Shown one piece after another: positions 52,796 to 62,335 of a DNA stretch of 64,000 nucleotides; position 1 is the stretch's first letter, and every line of letters starts with the position of its first letter. Source of the DNA: Bradyrhizobium yuanmingense (GTDB lineage Bacteria; Pseudomonadota; Alphaproteobacteria; Rhizobiales; Xanthobacteraceae); assembly GCF_900094575.1 (NCBI RefSeq), contig NZ_FMAE01000007.1:1-64000 (forward strand), read 5' to 3'. The translations under genes and the position numbers were made by a program. The notes beneath the pieces were generated by a model. The model saw only the letters and a list, made by a program, of their open reading frames with translations, made no database searches and was not told where the DNA came from.

Positions 52796-55700
52796 ATGCT
52801 GGAGAACGAGCCGAGCACGAGTTTGGAAGGTGGGCTGAATCACTGGCTCGAAAGCATCGGCCTCGGGCACTACACCGATCTTTTCGCGCAGCACCGCCTC
52901 GATCTCGACGTCATCGCGGATCTCACCGAAGCCGATCTGGTCGAGCTCGGATTGCCGCTCGGCGATCGCAAGCGGCTGCAGCGGGCGATGGCGGCGCTGT
53001 TTCAAGCGGAAACCACGGAGGCGCCGGCGGAGGCGCCGCGTCCGCAAATCCGGGCGGAGGTCGGAGCCGAACGGCGCCAGCTCACCACGATGTTCTGCGA
53101 CATGGTGGATTCCACCTCGCTGTCCGCGCAGTTCGATCCGGAGGACGTCCGCGACATGATCGCGGATTTTCGCGAGACCTGCGTCCGGGTGGTCAAGCAA
53201 TACGAGGGCTTTGCCGCCCGTTTCGTCGGCGACGGTATCCTGGTCTATTTCGGCTATCCGACCGCACATGAGGACGATGCCGAGCGCGCGGTGCGCGCCG
53301 GGCTCGAGATCGTGCGGGTGCTGTCGACGGCACGCGCGGTCGAGCCGCGTGGTGCGCTCAGCCATTCACCCGCCGTCCGCATCGGGATCGCGACCGGCCT
53401 CGTTGTGGTCGGCGACCTCGTCGGGCAGGGCACCGAAGAACGCGACTCCGCGGTCGGGGAAACCGTCAATCTCGCGGCGCGCCTGCAAGGCCTAGCGCCG
53501 CCCAACGGCGTGGTGATCTCGGCCTCGACGCAGGCGCTGCTGAAGGGGAAGTTCGACTACCGCAATCTCGGAGTCCACGACTTGAAGGGGATCTCCGAGA
53601 AGGCCCAGGCCTGGCACGTGGTGCGCGCCTCGCGGTTGGAGACCCGTTTCGCTGCGGCGATGGGTACGCGCCTGACGCCGCTCGTCAACCGCGAGGAGGA
53701 GATCGCGCTGTTGATGGGGCGCTGGCAGCAGGCCAAGGACGGCGACGGCCAGGTCGTGGTCAAGTTCGGCGAGCCCGGAATCGGCAAGTCGCGCATCATC
53801 CAGGAGATCTTCGAGCGGATATCGGGCGACCGCCATGGACAGGTCTCGCTGCAGTGCTCGCCCTATTACACCTCCACCGCGTTCCATCCGTTCGTCGAGC
53901 AGCTCAAATTCTCCCTCGGTCTCGATCGCGAGGATTCGTCCGCGCTGTCGCTGGCGAGCCTGGAGAACGCGATCGCCGCCGCCGATGGCGACATTGAGCA
54001 GGTCACCCCGCTGTTTGCCGCGCTGCTGTCGATACCGACCGGGGACCGCTATCCGCCGCTCGAGCTGTCGCCGCAGCAGCAGAAGGATGCGACGGTCGTG
54101 GCGCTGGTCAACCATTTCCTCGGCCTTGCGCGCGAGATGCCGCTGGTGATCGCGTTCGAGGATTTGCATTGGATCGACCCGACCTCCCGCGAGGTGGTCG
54201 ACCTCCTGGTCGATCGGGTGCAGAACCAGCCGATCCTGGCGATCATCACCGCGCGCTCGGAATTCCAGGCGAGCTGGAACGCGCATTCGCACATCACCAC
54301 CCTGGTCCTGAACCGCTTGAGCCGGCAGTTGCGCACGACGCTGGTCGAGCGCGTCGCGGGACGCGAGCTGCCCAAGGAGGTTGTCGAGGAGATCATCGTC
54401 AAGACCGACGGCGTGCCGCTGTTCCTGGAAGAGCTGACCAAGACGGTTCTGGAATCCAATCTGCTGACCGAGCGGCACGGGCGCTACGTGCTGTCGGGGC
54501 CGTGGCGGCAGCTCGCAATCCCGGCCACCCTGACCGACTCGCTGATGGCGCGGCTCGATCGGATGGGACCCTTCAAGCGCATCGCGCAGATCGGCGCCAC
54601 GATCGGCCGCGAGTTCTCCTACGAGACGCTGCATGCCGTCGCCAATACGCCGGCCGAGCAGATCGAGGCGGCGCTCAGTCATCTGCAGGAGGCCGGGCTG
54701 ATCATGCGCCGCGGCCATCCGCCGGATGCGCTGTACTCCTTCAAGCACGTGATGATCCAGAACGCCGCGCATGCGAGCCTGTTGCACAGCGAGCGGCGCA
54801 AGCTGCATGCGCGGATCGCCCAGGTGCTCGCCGAGATGTATCCGGAGAGGACCGAGCGCGAACCGGAGCTGCTCGCCCATCATTTGACCGAATCCGGCCA
54901 GAGCGAGGGCGCCGCCAGCTTCTGGCTCAAGGCCGGCAAGCAGGCGGCCAAGACCGGGGCCAATCTGGAGGCGATCGGCCACCTGCGCCGCGGCCTTAAC
55001 GTCGTGCAGGCCAATGCGCGCATGCAGGGCGCCGACGAGATGGAGCTCAAGCTGCGCATCGCGCTCGGCAACGCGCTGATCGCCGCCAAGGGCTACGCGG
55101 TGCAGGAGGTCGAGGAGAACTACATCCGCGCGCTGGAGCTCGGCCGTCAGCTCGATGACGACGAAAAGGTCTTCGCTGCGACGCGCGGGCTCTGGGTGTG
55201 CCATTTCATCCGCGCCGATCTCACCCGCGCGCACGATCTCAGCGTCGAGCTGTTGAAGTTTGCCAAGCGCGAGCGGCTGAACGAGCGGACGCAGCCGGCG
55301 CAGCAGACCGGCTATCTGATCGAGGCGCACCGCGCGATCGCGATGACCATGCTCTATCGCGGCCGCTTCGCAGCCTCGCAGCACCATTTGCACCGCTGCA
55401 TCAACCTGTTCAGCCCCGATCTGCACTCCGACCTGATGGAACGGCACGGCATCGATCCCGGTGTCGTTTCGCTGTCCTATCTCGGTTACCTCCTGTGGTT
55501 CCTCGGTCGGCCCGACGCGGCGCGCCAGCACAGCGAGCAGGCGATCGCGAACGCCGAGAAGATCCGCCACCCTTTCACGCTCGCCTTCGCGCTGGTGTTC
55601 GGCGCCTATCTCCGCCAGCATTTGCGCGACGTCGAAGGCACGCGCGACTACGCCAATCGCGCCATGATCATTGCCACCGAGCACAATTTCCTGCACTGGA

Positions 55701-56260
55701 AGCAGCAGGCGGCGATCCTGCGCGGCTGGGCGCTGGCTCAGCTCGGCGAAGCCGACGAAGGCCTCGGCCAGATGCGCTTCGGCCTCGACGAGTACGAGGC
55801 GATGGATTCCTGGCTCGCCGGCTGCTGGTTCCGCTGTCTGCTCGCGGAAACGTACGCCAAGGTCGGGATGCGCGACGCCGCCTTGCGCGCGCTGGATGGT
55901 GCGCTTGCGACCGCAAGGCGGACCGGCGATCACTTCTATCTCGCCGAGGTCTATCGCATGCAAGGCGAGATCACGCTGGCGGGTGGCGACCCGGCGTCGG
56001 TACAGGAGGCGGAGGACCTGTTCGGCCTTTCGCTGGAGACCGCACGCAAGCAGGGAGCGCTGTCCTGGGAGCTTCGCACCGCCGTCTGCCTCGCGCGCCT
56101 GTCGCATCAAGCCGGCAAGCGCGAGCACGCAAGACTCCTGCTCATGCCGATCGTCGGCAAATTCAGCGAGGGCTTTTACACGCCGGACCTGAAGCAGGCG
56201 TTGCAGCTCGTCGACGAGCTCGGCATGGACGCGCCGGTGCGCGAGCAGGCCGGTCTGTGA
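52796..56260 (+). CDS. SAM-domain adenylate/guanylate cyclase with ATPase and TPR-like regions
   Basis: This 1154-residue signalling protein has a SAM domain (about residues 13-75, HWLESIGLGHYTDLF) and a class III cyclase domain (about 88-270) with metal-binding Asp102 in FCDMVDSTS, Asp146 in FVGDGILVYFG, and VGETVNLAARLQ. An AAA/STAND-like ATPase follows with Walker A GEPGIGKS (about 325-332) and VIAFEDLHWIDP. The rest is helical TPR-like repeats (about 650-1130). Such fusions are common in Bradyrhizobium and may answer ligand binding by cAMP production. It is divergent from the synthetase gene, 136 bp apart, and the methyltransferase gene follows at once. Confidence 0.92.
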   Translation: MLENEPSTSLEGGLNHWLESIGLGHYTDLFAQHRLDLDVIADLTEADLVELGLPLGDRKRLQRAMAALFQAETTEAPAEAPRPQIRAEVGAERRQLTTMFCDMVDSTSLSAQFDPEDVRDMIADFRETCVRVVKQYEGFAARFVGDGILVYFGYPTAHEDDAERAVRAGLEIVRVLSTARAVEPRGALSHSPAVRIGIATGLVVVGDLVGQGTEERDSAVGETVNLAARLQGLAPPNGVVISASTQALLKGKFDYRNLGVHDLKGISEKAQAWHVVRASRLETRFAAAMGTRLTPLVNREEEIALLMGRWQQAKDGDGQVVVKFGEPGIGKSRIIQEIFERISGDRHGQVSLQCSPYYTSTAFHPFVEQLKFSLGLDREDSSALSLASLENAIAAADGDIEQVTPLFAALLSIPTGDRYPPLELSPQQQKDATVVALVNHFLGLAREMPLVIAFEDLHWIDPTSREVVDLLVDRVQNQPILAIITARSEFQASWNAHSHITTLVLNRLSRQLRTTLVERVAGRELPKEVVEEIIVKTDGVPLFLEELTKTVLESNLLTERHGRYVLSGPWRQLAIPATLTDSLMARLDRMGPFKRIAQIGATIGREFSYETLHAVANTPAEQIEAALSHLQEAGLIMRRGHPPDALYSFKHVMIQNAAHASLLHSERRKLHARIAQVLAEMYPERTEREPELLAHHLTESGQSEGAASFWLKAGKQAAKTGANLEAIGHLRRGLNVVQANARMQGADEMELKLRIALGNALIAAKGYAVQEVEENYIRALELGRQLDDDEKVFAATRGLWVCHFIRADLTRAHDLSVELLKFAKRERLNERTQPAQQTGYLIEAHRAIAMTMLYRGRFAASQHHLHRCINLFSPDLHSDLMERHGIDPGVVSLSYLGYLLWFLGRPDAARQHSEQAIANAEKIRHPFTLAFALVFGAYLRQHLRDVEGTRDYANRAMIIATEHNFLHWKQQAAILRGWALAQLGEADEGLGQMRFGLDEYEAMDSWLAGCWFRCLLAETYAKVGMRDAALRALDGALATARRTGDHFYLAEVYRMQGEITLAGGDPASVQEAEDLFGLSLETARKQGALSWELRTAVCLARLSHQAGKREHARLLLMPIVGKFSEGFYTPDLKQALQLVDELGMDAPVREQAGL

Positions 56261-56261
56261 C

Positions 56262-57056
56262 ATGAGCGATCTTGCCGCCGCGCGGGCGCGCTACGTGGAG
56301 TTGATCGCCAGGCGCGAGCGGATTGCCTCGAAGCGTCTGCTCGCCGCGCTCGCCGCCGTTCCGCGCGAGAAATTTCTGCCAAGGGGGCCTTGGCGCATCA
56401 AAGGCGAGGCAGCGCGCAGCTACCGCCCGACGCCCGACGCCGATCCCGTTCATCTCTACGACAACGTGCTGGTCGCCATCGATGCACGCCGCAAGCTCGA
56501 CACCGGCCTGCCGAGCCTGTGGGCGCATTTGATCGACACTCTCGACGTCAAGCGGGCGGACCGTGTGGTGCAGATCGGCTGCGGCCTCGGCTATTTCTCC
56601 GCGGTGCTGTCGATCATGGTCGGCGAGAAGGGCCGCGTCCATGCGATCGAATGCGACGATCGGCTCGCGACCCGAGCGGCGAACTACTTGCGCGGCTATG
56701 GCAACGTCACGGTCGTCCACGGCGATGGGTGCAAGGACGTGGGCGAGCCCGCCGACGTGATCATCGTGCATGCCGGCTTCCCGCATCCGCACCCGCTCTG
56801 GCTGCGGTCGCTCCGTCCGCGCGGCCGTCTTCTGGTGCCGCTGACGCAGCGCGACCGCGAAGGCGCCGCCCTCAAGATCACGCGGAGGGCCAGGGGTTTC
56901 GAGGCAGAGGCGATCCAGCAGATCCGGATCTTTCCCGGCCGGGGCCGCGGCGTGACCGCCCTCGACGACCGCGTCGCCGACTGGTGGCAGCGCGCCTCAG
57001 CCCTGGCGCCGCTCCGCTTTCGCGGGCTGGAGCAGGGGCTGCCGTCGGATGGCTAA
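56262..57056 (+). CDS. Protein-L-isoaspartate O-methyltransferase-like protein
   Basis: This 264-residue protein has the PCMT-like start (VPREKFLPRGPW), the SAM-binding motif VVQIGCGLGYFSAVLS (about residues 103-118) and the acidic post-loop IECDD. Classical PCMT repairs isoaspartyl residues; this one is longer and lacks a clear match to the family substrate loop that I can judge, so it may act on another substrate. Its ATG follows the cyclase stop codon by one base, so the two are surely co-translated. Confidence 0.8.
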   Translation: MSDLAAARARYVELIARRERIASKRLLAALAAVPREKFLPRGPWRIKGEAARSYRPTPDADPVHLYDNVLVAIDARRKLDTGLPSLWAHLIDTLDVKRADRVVQIGCGLGYFSAVLSIMVGEKGRVHAIECDDRLATRAANYLRGYGNVTVVHGDGCKDVGEPADVIIVHAGFPHPHPLWLRSLRPRGRLLVPLTQRDREGAALKITRRARGFEAEAIQQIRIFPGRGRGVTALDDRVADWWQRASALAPLRFRGLEQGLPSDG

Positions 57057-57152
57057 CACTTCGTTTCGCTTTACCTTGATTTCGATCGTGAGTTTCCGGC
57101 ATCTCGCATTGCCGCTATCAGTGCGGGTCTGATGGCCATTTGAGCGTGCTCC

Positions 57153-58100
57153 ATGCATTCCGTTGCCCTGCTGACTGCCAGCTACGCCAAGGATATCGAA
57201 CGCTTTTCGCTGCTTAGCGAGAGCATCGACACCTGGCTGTCGGGATACACGCGCCATTATGTACTCGTTAACGATGAGGACGTGCCGCTGTTCGCGCGCT
57301 TCGCGTCCGACAAGCGGGTCATCGTTCCGGCCTCGCGCTATCTGCCGAAGTGGCTGTTCGCGCTGCCGCCGGCGCTCCAGTTCGGCAGCCGGCGCGTCTG
57401 GCTGTCGCTGCTGTCCTCGCCGGTGCACGGCTGGCACATCCAGCAGATCCTGAAGATCGCCGGCGTCCTCAACGCGCCCGAGCAGCGTGTCTGCATCCTA
57501 GATTCGGACAATCTGTTCTTCCGCGAGTTCGACGTCAGCCGATATGCCGGCGCTGAGACGACGCCGCTGTTCGTCACGCGCAAAGCGATCGCCGCCGACC
57601 ACCCGTTGCACGGCCTGTGGCTGCGCACCGTCGACCAGCTTCTCGGCATCAAGGAGCGCGCGTTCCCGGCGGACGATTATGTCGGCAACGCGCTGGTCTG
57701 GGACAGGGACACGGCGCGTGCGATGACGGACGCGATCAAGTCGGCGACCGGCCTGAGCTGGGCGCTGGCGCTGTGCCGGAAGAAGAAGTTTTCGGAGTAT
57801 CTGCTTTACGGAAACTTCGTCGCCAATGCGCCGGAACACCTGGCGCGACATCGGCTCACCGAAGACAGCATCGCGGTCTCGCACTGGGACGACACGCCGC
57901 TCGACCGCCCGGCCATCGAAGCGATGATGCGCACGGCCTCGCCCGAGCAGGTCGCGCTTTGCATTCAGTCCTATTCGTCGACGTCGATCGCCGACATCCG
58001 CGACGTGTTCCGCCTGTCCTCGCGCGAGCGGCGCGCGCCGAGCCTGGCCCCCGATCATATCGGCGATGTGGCCGCGTTCGAAACGCCGAAGACACGCTGA
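57153..58100 (+). CDS. DUF6492-like putative glycosyltransferase
   Basis: This 315-residue protein begins MHSVALLTASYAKDIERFSLLSES and has a DSD-type motif (VCILDSDNLFFREF) like the metal-binding DxD of GT-A enzymes. The start and the motif match the DUF6492 group found in polysaccharide loci. It probably transfers a sugar in the cytoplasm, but the family has no settled activity. It is separated from the following leftward glycosidase by a repeat of about 100 bp. Confidence 0.72.
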   Translation: MHSVALLTASYAKDIERFSLLSESIDTWLSGYTRHYVLVNDEDVPLFARFASDKRVIVPASRYLPKWLFALPPALQFGSRRVWLSLLSSPVHGWHIQQILKIAGVLNAPEQRVCILDSDNLFFREFDVSRYAGAETTPLFVTRKAIAADHPLHGLWLRTVDQLLGIKERAFPADDYVGNALVWDRDTARAMTDAIKSATGLSWALALCRKKKFSEYLLYGNFVANAPEHLARHRLTEDSIAVSHWDDTPLDRPAIEAMMRTASPEQVALCIQSYSSTSIADIRDVFRLSSRERRAPSLAPDHIGDVAAFETPKTR

Positions 58101-58108
58101 TTTCTAAA

Positions 58109-58207
58109 GCATGATCCGGAAAAGTGCATAGCGGTTTTCCGAAAAGATCATGCTCGAACAATAATCTAAAGCGCGATGACGATTCATCCTAATCGCATCG
58201 CGCTTTA
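58109..58207. repeat. Intergenic double palindrome, family F
   Basis: Stem 1 is GCATGAT...ATCATGC with CGGAAAA/TTTTCCG inside (58109-58153). Stem 2 is TAAAGCGCGATG...CATCGCGCTTTA (58167-58207). The outer TTA of stem 2 is the stop codon of the leftward glycosidase gene. Such elements are typical of Bradyrhizobium intergenic regions. Confidence 0.88.
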
Positions 58208-59272
58208 GCCGTCCTTCGTGAACTTGCTGATGACGTCCATGAACGGCTTCGGCTTGAACTCGCCGTCGAGCGGCAGCGGACGGTTCGGCTGCTTGTCCTT
58301 GCGGGCGAAGGTGCCGTTGATCCAGCTGTAGCGGTCCGAGATGCCCCAGGTCAGGATCGACCGCACCGGGCCGCTCGCGGCAACGGCCGTCAGCAAGTCG
58401 TCGACGCGCTTGGCGACCACGGCGTCGCGCTCCGCAGGACTTCCCGCCAGCTTCTGGTCGTCGACGTCGAGCTCGGTGATGAGAACCTCGAGCCCCCAGG
58501 AACGCAGCTCGGTGACGAATTCGGCGAGCCCGTGCGTGTCGATCTCAAGCTCGGCGTGAAGATGCGCCTGCAGCCCGACGGCGTGGAGCGGAACGCCCTG
58601 ATCGAGCAGGTCCATGATGAGGGTGCGATAGGCCGCCCGCTTGGCGATGAACGAGTCCTTCGCCGACTCGATGTCATATTCGTTGATCGCGAGCTTGACG
58701 AAGGGGTCGGCCGCGGCCGCCGTGCGGAACGCCAGCGGAATCCAGCGATCGCCGAGATGTTGCGTCCAGAAGGTGTCGCGCCGGTCCTTCGGGCTGCGCG
58801 GATTGTCCGGGATCGGCTCGTTGACGACGTCCCACGACGTCAGCTTGTCCTTGTAGTAGGAAACGACGGTGCCGATGTGGTCGAGATAGGCGCGTTCGAC
58901 GCCCTTGCTGCCCTTGATCTGCTTGGTCCAGTCCGGAATGTCGTGATACCAGGCGAGTGCGTGGCCGCGCATGGTCAGATCGTTGTCGCGCGCGAAATCC
59001 AGGATCGCGTCGGCGCGCTCGAAGGTGAACGTATGGGCGTCCGGCCGCAGCATCGGCCATTTCAGCTCGAGCACCGGCACCACCTGCGTGCAATAGGTGC
59101 TGATGGCCTCGCCGAGCCGCGGATCGGCTTGCAGGTCCCAGAGCGTGGCGGCTGCGCCGTAGCCCGGGCGGCGTTGGACGCGTTTCGAGGCCGGCACCGC
59201 GGACGCCGATGCGCCCGCCGCGAGCGTTGCGACACTGCCGAGCAGGAATTCGCGTCGGTCGAGCCCGGTCAC
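58205..59272 (-). CDS. GH10 family endo-1,4-beta-xylanase-like glycosidase, Tat-exported
   Basis: This 355-residue protein has a twin-arginine signal (DRREFLLGS) and a GH10 barrel with the acid/base Glu152 in SWDVVNEPI and the nucleophile Glu267 in VLITELDVDD. The usual His and Trp motifs (HALAWYHDIPDW) are present. It should cut beta-1,4-linked xylan-like or similar sugars outside the cytoplasm. Placed between glycosyltransferase genes, it more likely trims the cell's own polysaccharide than plant xylan; that is inference. The upstream glycosyltransferase stop overlaps its ATG. Its stop codon is part of the adjacent repeat. Confidence 0.92.
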   Translation of the reverse strand: MTGLDRREFLLGSVATLAAGASASAVPASKRVQRRPGYGAAATLWDLQADPRLGEAISTYCTQVVPVLELKWPMLRPDAHTFTFERADAILDFARDNDLTMRGHALAWYHDIPDWTKQIKGSKGVERAYLDHIGTVVSYYKDKLTSWDVVNEPIPDNPRSPKDRRDTFWTQHLGDRWIPLAFRTAAAADPFVKLAINEYDIESAKDSFIAKRAAYRTLIMDLLDQGVPLHAVGLQAHLHAELEIDTHGLAEFVTELRSWGLEVLITELDVDDQKLAGSPAERDAVVAKRVDDLLTAVAASGPVRSILTWGISDRYSWINGTFARKDKQPNRPLPLDGEFKPKPFMDVISKFTKDG

Positions 59273-60357
59273 GCGTGCCGCTGCATCGCGGCTTCCGCGA
59301 TTTCGTAATAGTGAAGCGCGCCCTTCTCGAGCGTCAGGTGGTCCAGCACATAATCGCGCGGCGCGAAGCCTCCCGCCTCGACCTCTGACCAGAAACGGCC
59401 CCAGCCCGCCGCGAAGCTGCCCGCATCAGTGAAGGTCATGCCGCAGCGCGCGTCGAAATAGGGCACCGAGGACACGTTACCCTCGTATCGCACCTTGTCC
59501 GGGAAATATTTCGGATCCTGCCAGGGCCCGCCGCGATCCCAGGCGAAGACGGGCACGCCGCTCGACAGTGCTTGCTGGCAGGCGATGCCCTGGCTCTCGT
59601 GCTCGCAGAGGAAGATCATGCTGCGGCAGCGCGCCAGCGCGGTCTTGTAATCCTCTTCCTTGTAGTGCCCGTAGCGGATCGTTTCGACCGTGCGTCCGCT
59701 GGCTTCGAGAAACTTTCGGATCGGCTCGATCAGCTCCGGTTGATACCGGTCGTAATCCCAGCGGACCTTGTCGTAGAGCAGCACGTCGATCTTCTTCTGC
59801 GCGGCCGGCGCCGGGACCCACAGATCCGTCTCGATGCCGACGGGCCAGGCACCGACATGGGGCCAGTGCGGACGGAACATGTCGGCATACCAGGCGCACG
59901 GCAACAGCACCTGCCTCACGTCGAGATCCTCTAGAGTTTCTGGTGCGTCGATTGGATGGTCATACATGGCGACGCCAAGCAGCAGTGGATTCTTCCACTT
60001 GAACCAGTCGAGCACGAACGGCCGGCCGATGATGCAGGCCAGTTCCTCCGGATGCTTCCGAATGTAGCGATAATCGTTGACGCGGTAGCGAATGCCAAGC
60101 CGATCGAGACCTGCGCACAGATTGAGCAGAACGCGCCGCTGTCCGCTGATGAAGGACTTGCCCAGCAGCAACCGGCGCAGCAGCGGCCGAAGGTGACGGT
60201 CGCCGGGAAACCAGCGGTCGTCTCGTTCCTCGAAGAAGAGGTTGAGGACCATCCTGTCGCGGCCCTTCGCGCCGGGATACGCCGGAGCCGCGGGAGCAGT
60301 GGTGGTTCGACGCGGGAGGGAGGTCGATCTCGCCCGTGTTCGTTCGACAACGTCCAT
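59269..60357 (-). CDS. Putative glycosyltransferase (GT-B-like)
   Basis: This 362-residue protein has a C-terminal segment with the pattern of retaining GT-B enzymes: MIFLCEHESQGIACQQALSSGVPVFAWDRGG (abbreviated), where the Glu in CEHESQG replaces the usual E-x7-E. The N-terminal 35 residues are basic and poorly conserved-looking, and an internal ATG at 60252 (MVLNLFFEERDD) is an alternative start. It probably adds a sugar to an exported glycan. It overlaps the glycosidase gene by four bases. Confidence 0.78.
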   Translation of the reverse strand: MDVVERTRARSTSLPRRTTTAPAAPAYPGAKGRDRMVLNLFFEERDDRWFPGDRHLRPLLRRLLLGKSFISGQRRVLLNLCAGLDRLGIRYRVNDYRYIRKHPEELACIIGRPFVLDWFKWKNPLLLGVAMYDHPIDAPETLEDLDVRQVLLPCAWYADMFRPHWPHVGAWPVGIETDLWVPAPAAQKKIDVLLYDKVRWDYDRYQPELIEPIRKFLEASGRTVETIRYGHYKEEDYKTALARCRSMIFLCEHESQGIACQQALSSGVPVFAWDRGGPWQDPKYFPDKVRYEGNVSSVPYFDARCGMTFTDAGSFAAGWGRFWSEVEAGGFAPRDYVLDHLTLEKGALHYYEIAEAAMQRHA

Positions 60358-60636
60358 ATCAGTTACATCAGTGCGTCGGAGGAGTCGGGCGACGTTTCGC
60401 TATCATTGCTTCTTTTCTGTGATCGCGCCCGCTCCTTCAAGGACAGGGCAAATTTAACGCTAACGCGCGATAACCGCGTGCTCGCTCCATTAGCGATCCG
60501 ATTTGCAGGGTTATCCGGCTATCCTTGACTTGTCCTTGACCTATCCTTGGCAATGCCAGCGGCGAGCCCCGATTGTCGCACCCAATCGTCTTAACGATCC
60601 GTTAATCCTGATGGCCGCCCACGGTCCCGTGCTCGC

Positions 60637-62073
60637 ATGCTGAACCGCCATTTCTCGATCTATCTCGTCGCCTACATCCTGCCTGCGGCGGTGGGCTTCT
60701 TCGCCGTCACGGCCTATACGCGGCTCCTCAGCCCGGCGGAGTACGGCGTCTATGTCGTCGGCATCAGCCTTGCCGGGATTCTGGGCGCGATCTTCTTCGC
60801 CTGGATCAAGCTGTCGGTGTCGCGCTATCAGGCGATGTCGGCGGAGGTCGATTTTCGTGGCACGGCAATCGTCGCCTTCGCGCTCACGGCCGCGGTGCTC
60901 TGCGCCACCACTCCGCTGGTCGTCCTGTTCCGCAGCGATGTCAGCGTCGAGCTGCTGCTCGCCAGCATGTTCGTCGCGATCATGGCCAATGCGGTCGATG
61001 TCGGCCAGGAGTTCGAGCGCGCTAAATTGCGCCCCTACCGGTTCGCGGCGATCTCGATCGTGCGCAGCGTCTCCAGCGTCGGCTTCGGTCTTCTCGGAAT
61101 CTGGCTCGGCTGGGGTGGATTGGGGCTGCTCGCCGCATTCGGCCTGGGGTCGCTCGCCGGCATCATCCTGAACCTCGTCGGCGACCGCACCGGGATCGCG
61201 CGATTTCAGCGCAGCCAGTTCATGCAGCTGGCGCGCTACGGCCTGCCGCTGACGCTGGCGGGATTGTCCGTGGCGGTCTATTCGGCCTGCGACCGCCTCA
61301 TTGTCGCTTATCTGCTCGGCAAGGACGCTGCCGGCATCTTCGGCGTTGCCGCCGATCTGCCGCGCCAGTTCATGGTGATGATCGCCTCCAGCGTCGCCGC
61401 GGCGACCGTGCCGCTGGTGTTCCGGTCGTTGTCCGAGAACAACGGCGAGACGACGCGGGAGCGGCTGACTGAAAGCCTCGAGCTGCTGCTCGTCGTGGTG
61501 GCGCCCGTTGCGGTCTGGCTTGCGCTTGCGGCGGACCAGGTGGCCGGAACGCTCGTCGGGATCGACTTCCGCGCCGGCGTCTCGGCCCTGTTGCCGACGC
61601 TGGTGCTTGCGCGGCTTTTCGGCATCGCCAATCAGTTCTACGTGCAGATCAGCTTCCAGCTCGCCGAGCGGCCGTTCATGCTGGCGGCGCAATCCTTCCT
61701 CACGCTGGTGATCAGCGTGATCCTGATGTTCGCGCTGATCGGCGGCTACGGCCTTTACGGGGCGGCGCTGGCGACGCTGGCAACCGAGGCGATCGGCTTC
61801 CTGGTCGCACTCGTCCTGATGCATCGGGCCCATCCGGTCCCGTTCGAGCTCAATCGCCTCGCCGGCGTTGCCGCCTCCGCAGCATTGATGGCCGCCGCGA
61901 TCCTTGTTGCGCGCGCGCAAGCGGGCGGCACCGGCCTCGCCTCGCTCGTCATCGTCAGCCTCGCCGGCGGCCTTGCCTATGCGGCCGCGGCCTGGCTGCT
62001 CAATGTTGCGAACGTGCGAACGTTGTCGCTGCGTTTCCTGCGAACGTTGGACCGCAAGGCTCTCGGCGTCTAG
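60637..62073 (+). CDS. Polysaccharide flippase, Wzx/MurJ-like superfamily
   Basis: This 478-residue inner-membrane protein has about 14 hydrophobic helices, begins LNRHFSIYLVAYILPAAVGFFAV and contains TRLLSPAEYGVYVVGISLAG, a typical early segment of O-antigen or exopolysaccharide flippases. It should move lipid-linked sugar units across the membrane. It is divergent from the glycosyltransferase gene over a 280-bp, relatively AT-rich gap in which I see no gene. No Wzy polymerase lies in the window. Confidence 0.9.
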   Translation: MLNRHFSIYLVAYILPAAVGFFAVTAYTRLLSPAEYGVYVVGISLAGILGAIFFAWIKLSVSRYQAMSAEVDFRGTAIVAFALTAAVLCATTPLVVLFRSDVSVELLLASMFVAIMANAVDVGQEFERAKLRPYRFAAISIVRSVSSVGFGLLGIWLGWGGLGLLAAFGLGSLAGIILNLVGDRTGIARFQRSQFMQLARYGLPLTLAGLSVAVYSACDRLIVAYLLGKDAAGIFGVAADLPRQFMVMIASSVAAATVPLVFRSLSENNGETTRERLTESLELLLVVVAPVAVWLALAADQVAGTLVGIDFRAGVSALLPTLVLARLFGIANQFYVQISFQLAERPFMLAAQSFLTLVISVILMFALIGGYGLYGAALATLATEAIGFLVALVLMHRAHPVPFELNRLAGVAASAALMAAAILVARAQAGGTGLASLVIVSLAGGLAYAAAAWLLNVANVRTLSLRFLRTLDRKALGV

Positions 62074-62335
62074 CGGAAGGGCTATTCGCGCGTCCGTACG
62101 GTCGCACCAAAAGGTGATCCGGACATTCTGCCGCAGCGATTGAGGCCAGCTCCGGCTGCCCTCGGCTGACGGCCGCCTTCCGCCTCCGCGAGGCGTCGTA
62201 TATGAGAGATTTGTCGTCCGAACGTACCGAATCCCGCCACAGACGGAACGTAAGGCGACTGCAATTTCTTAATGCAACGATTCCAATCTGACACGTGAGC
62301 GATACCAGCCGACTGGCAGCTCGACCGAGGATGGC

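Noticed and set aside
53492..56263. 923-codon open frame antisense to the cyclase-ATPase gene
   Set aside because: No domain or signal is seen; the sense frame has SAM, cyclase and Walker motifs throughout.
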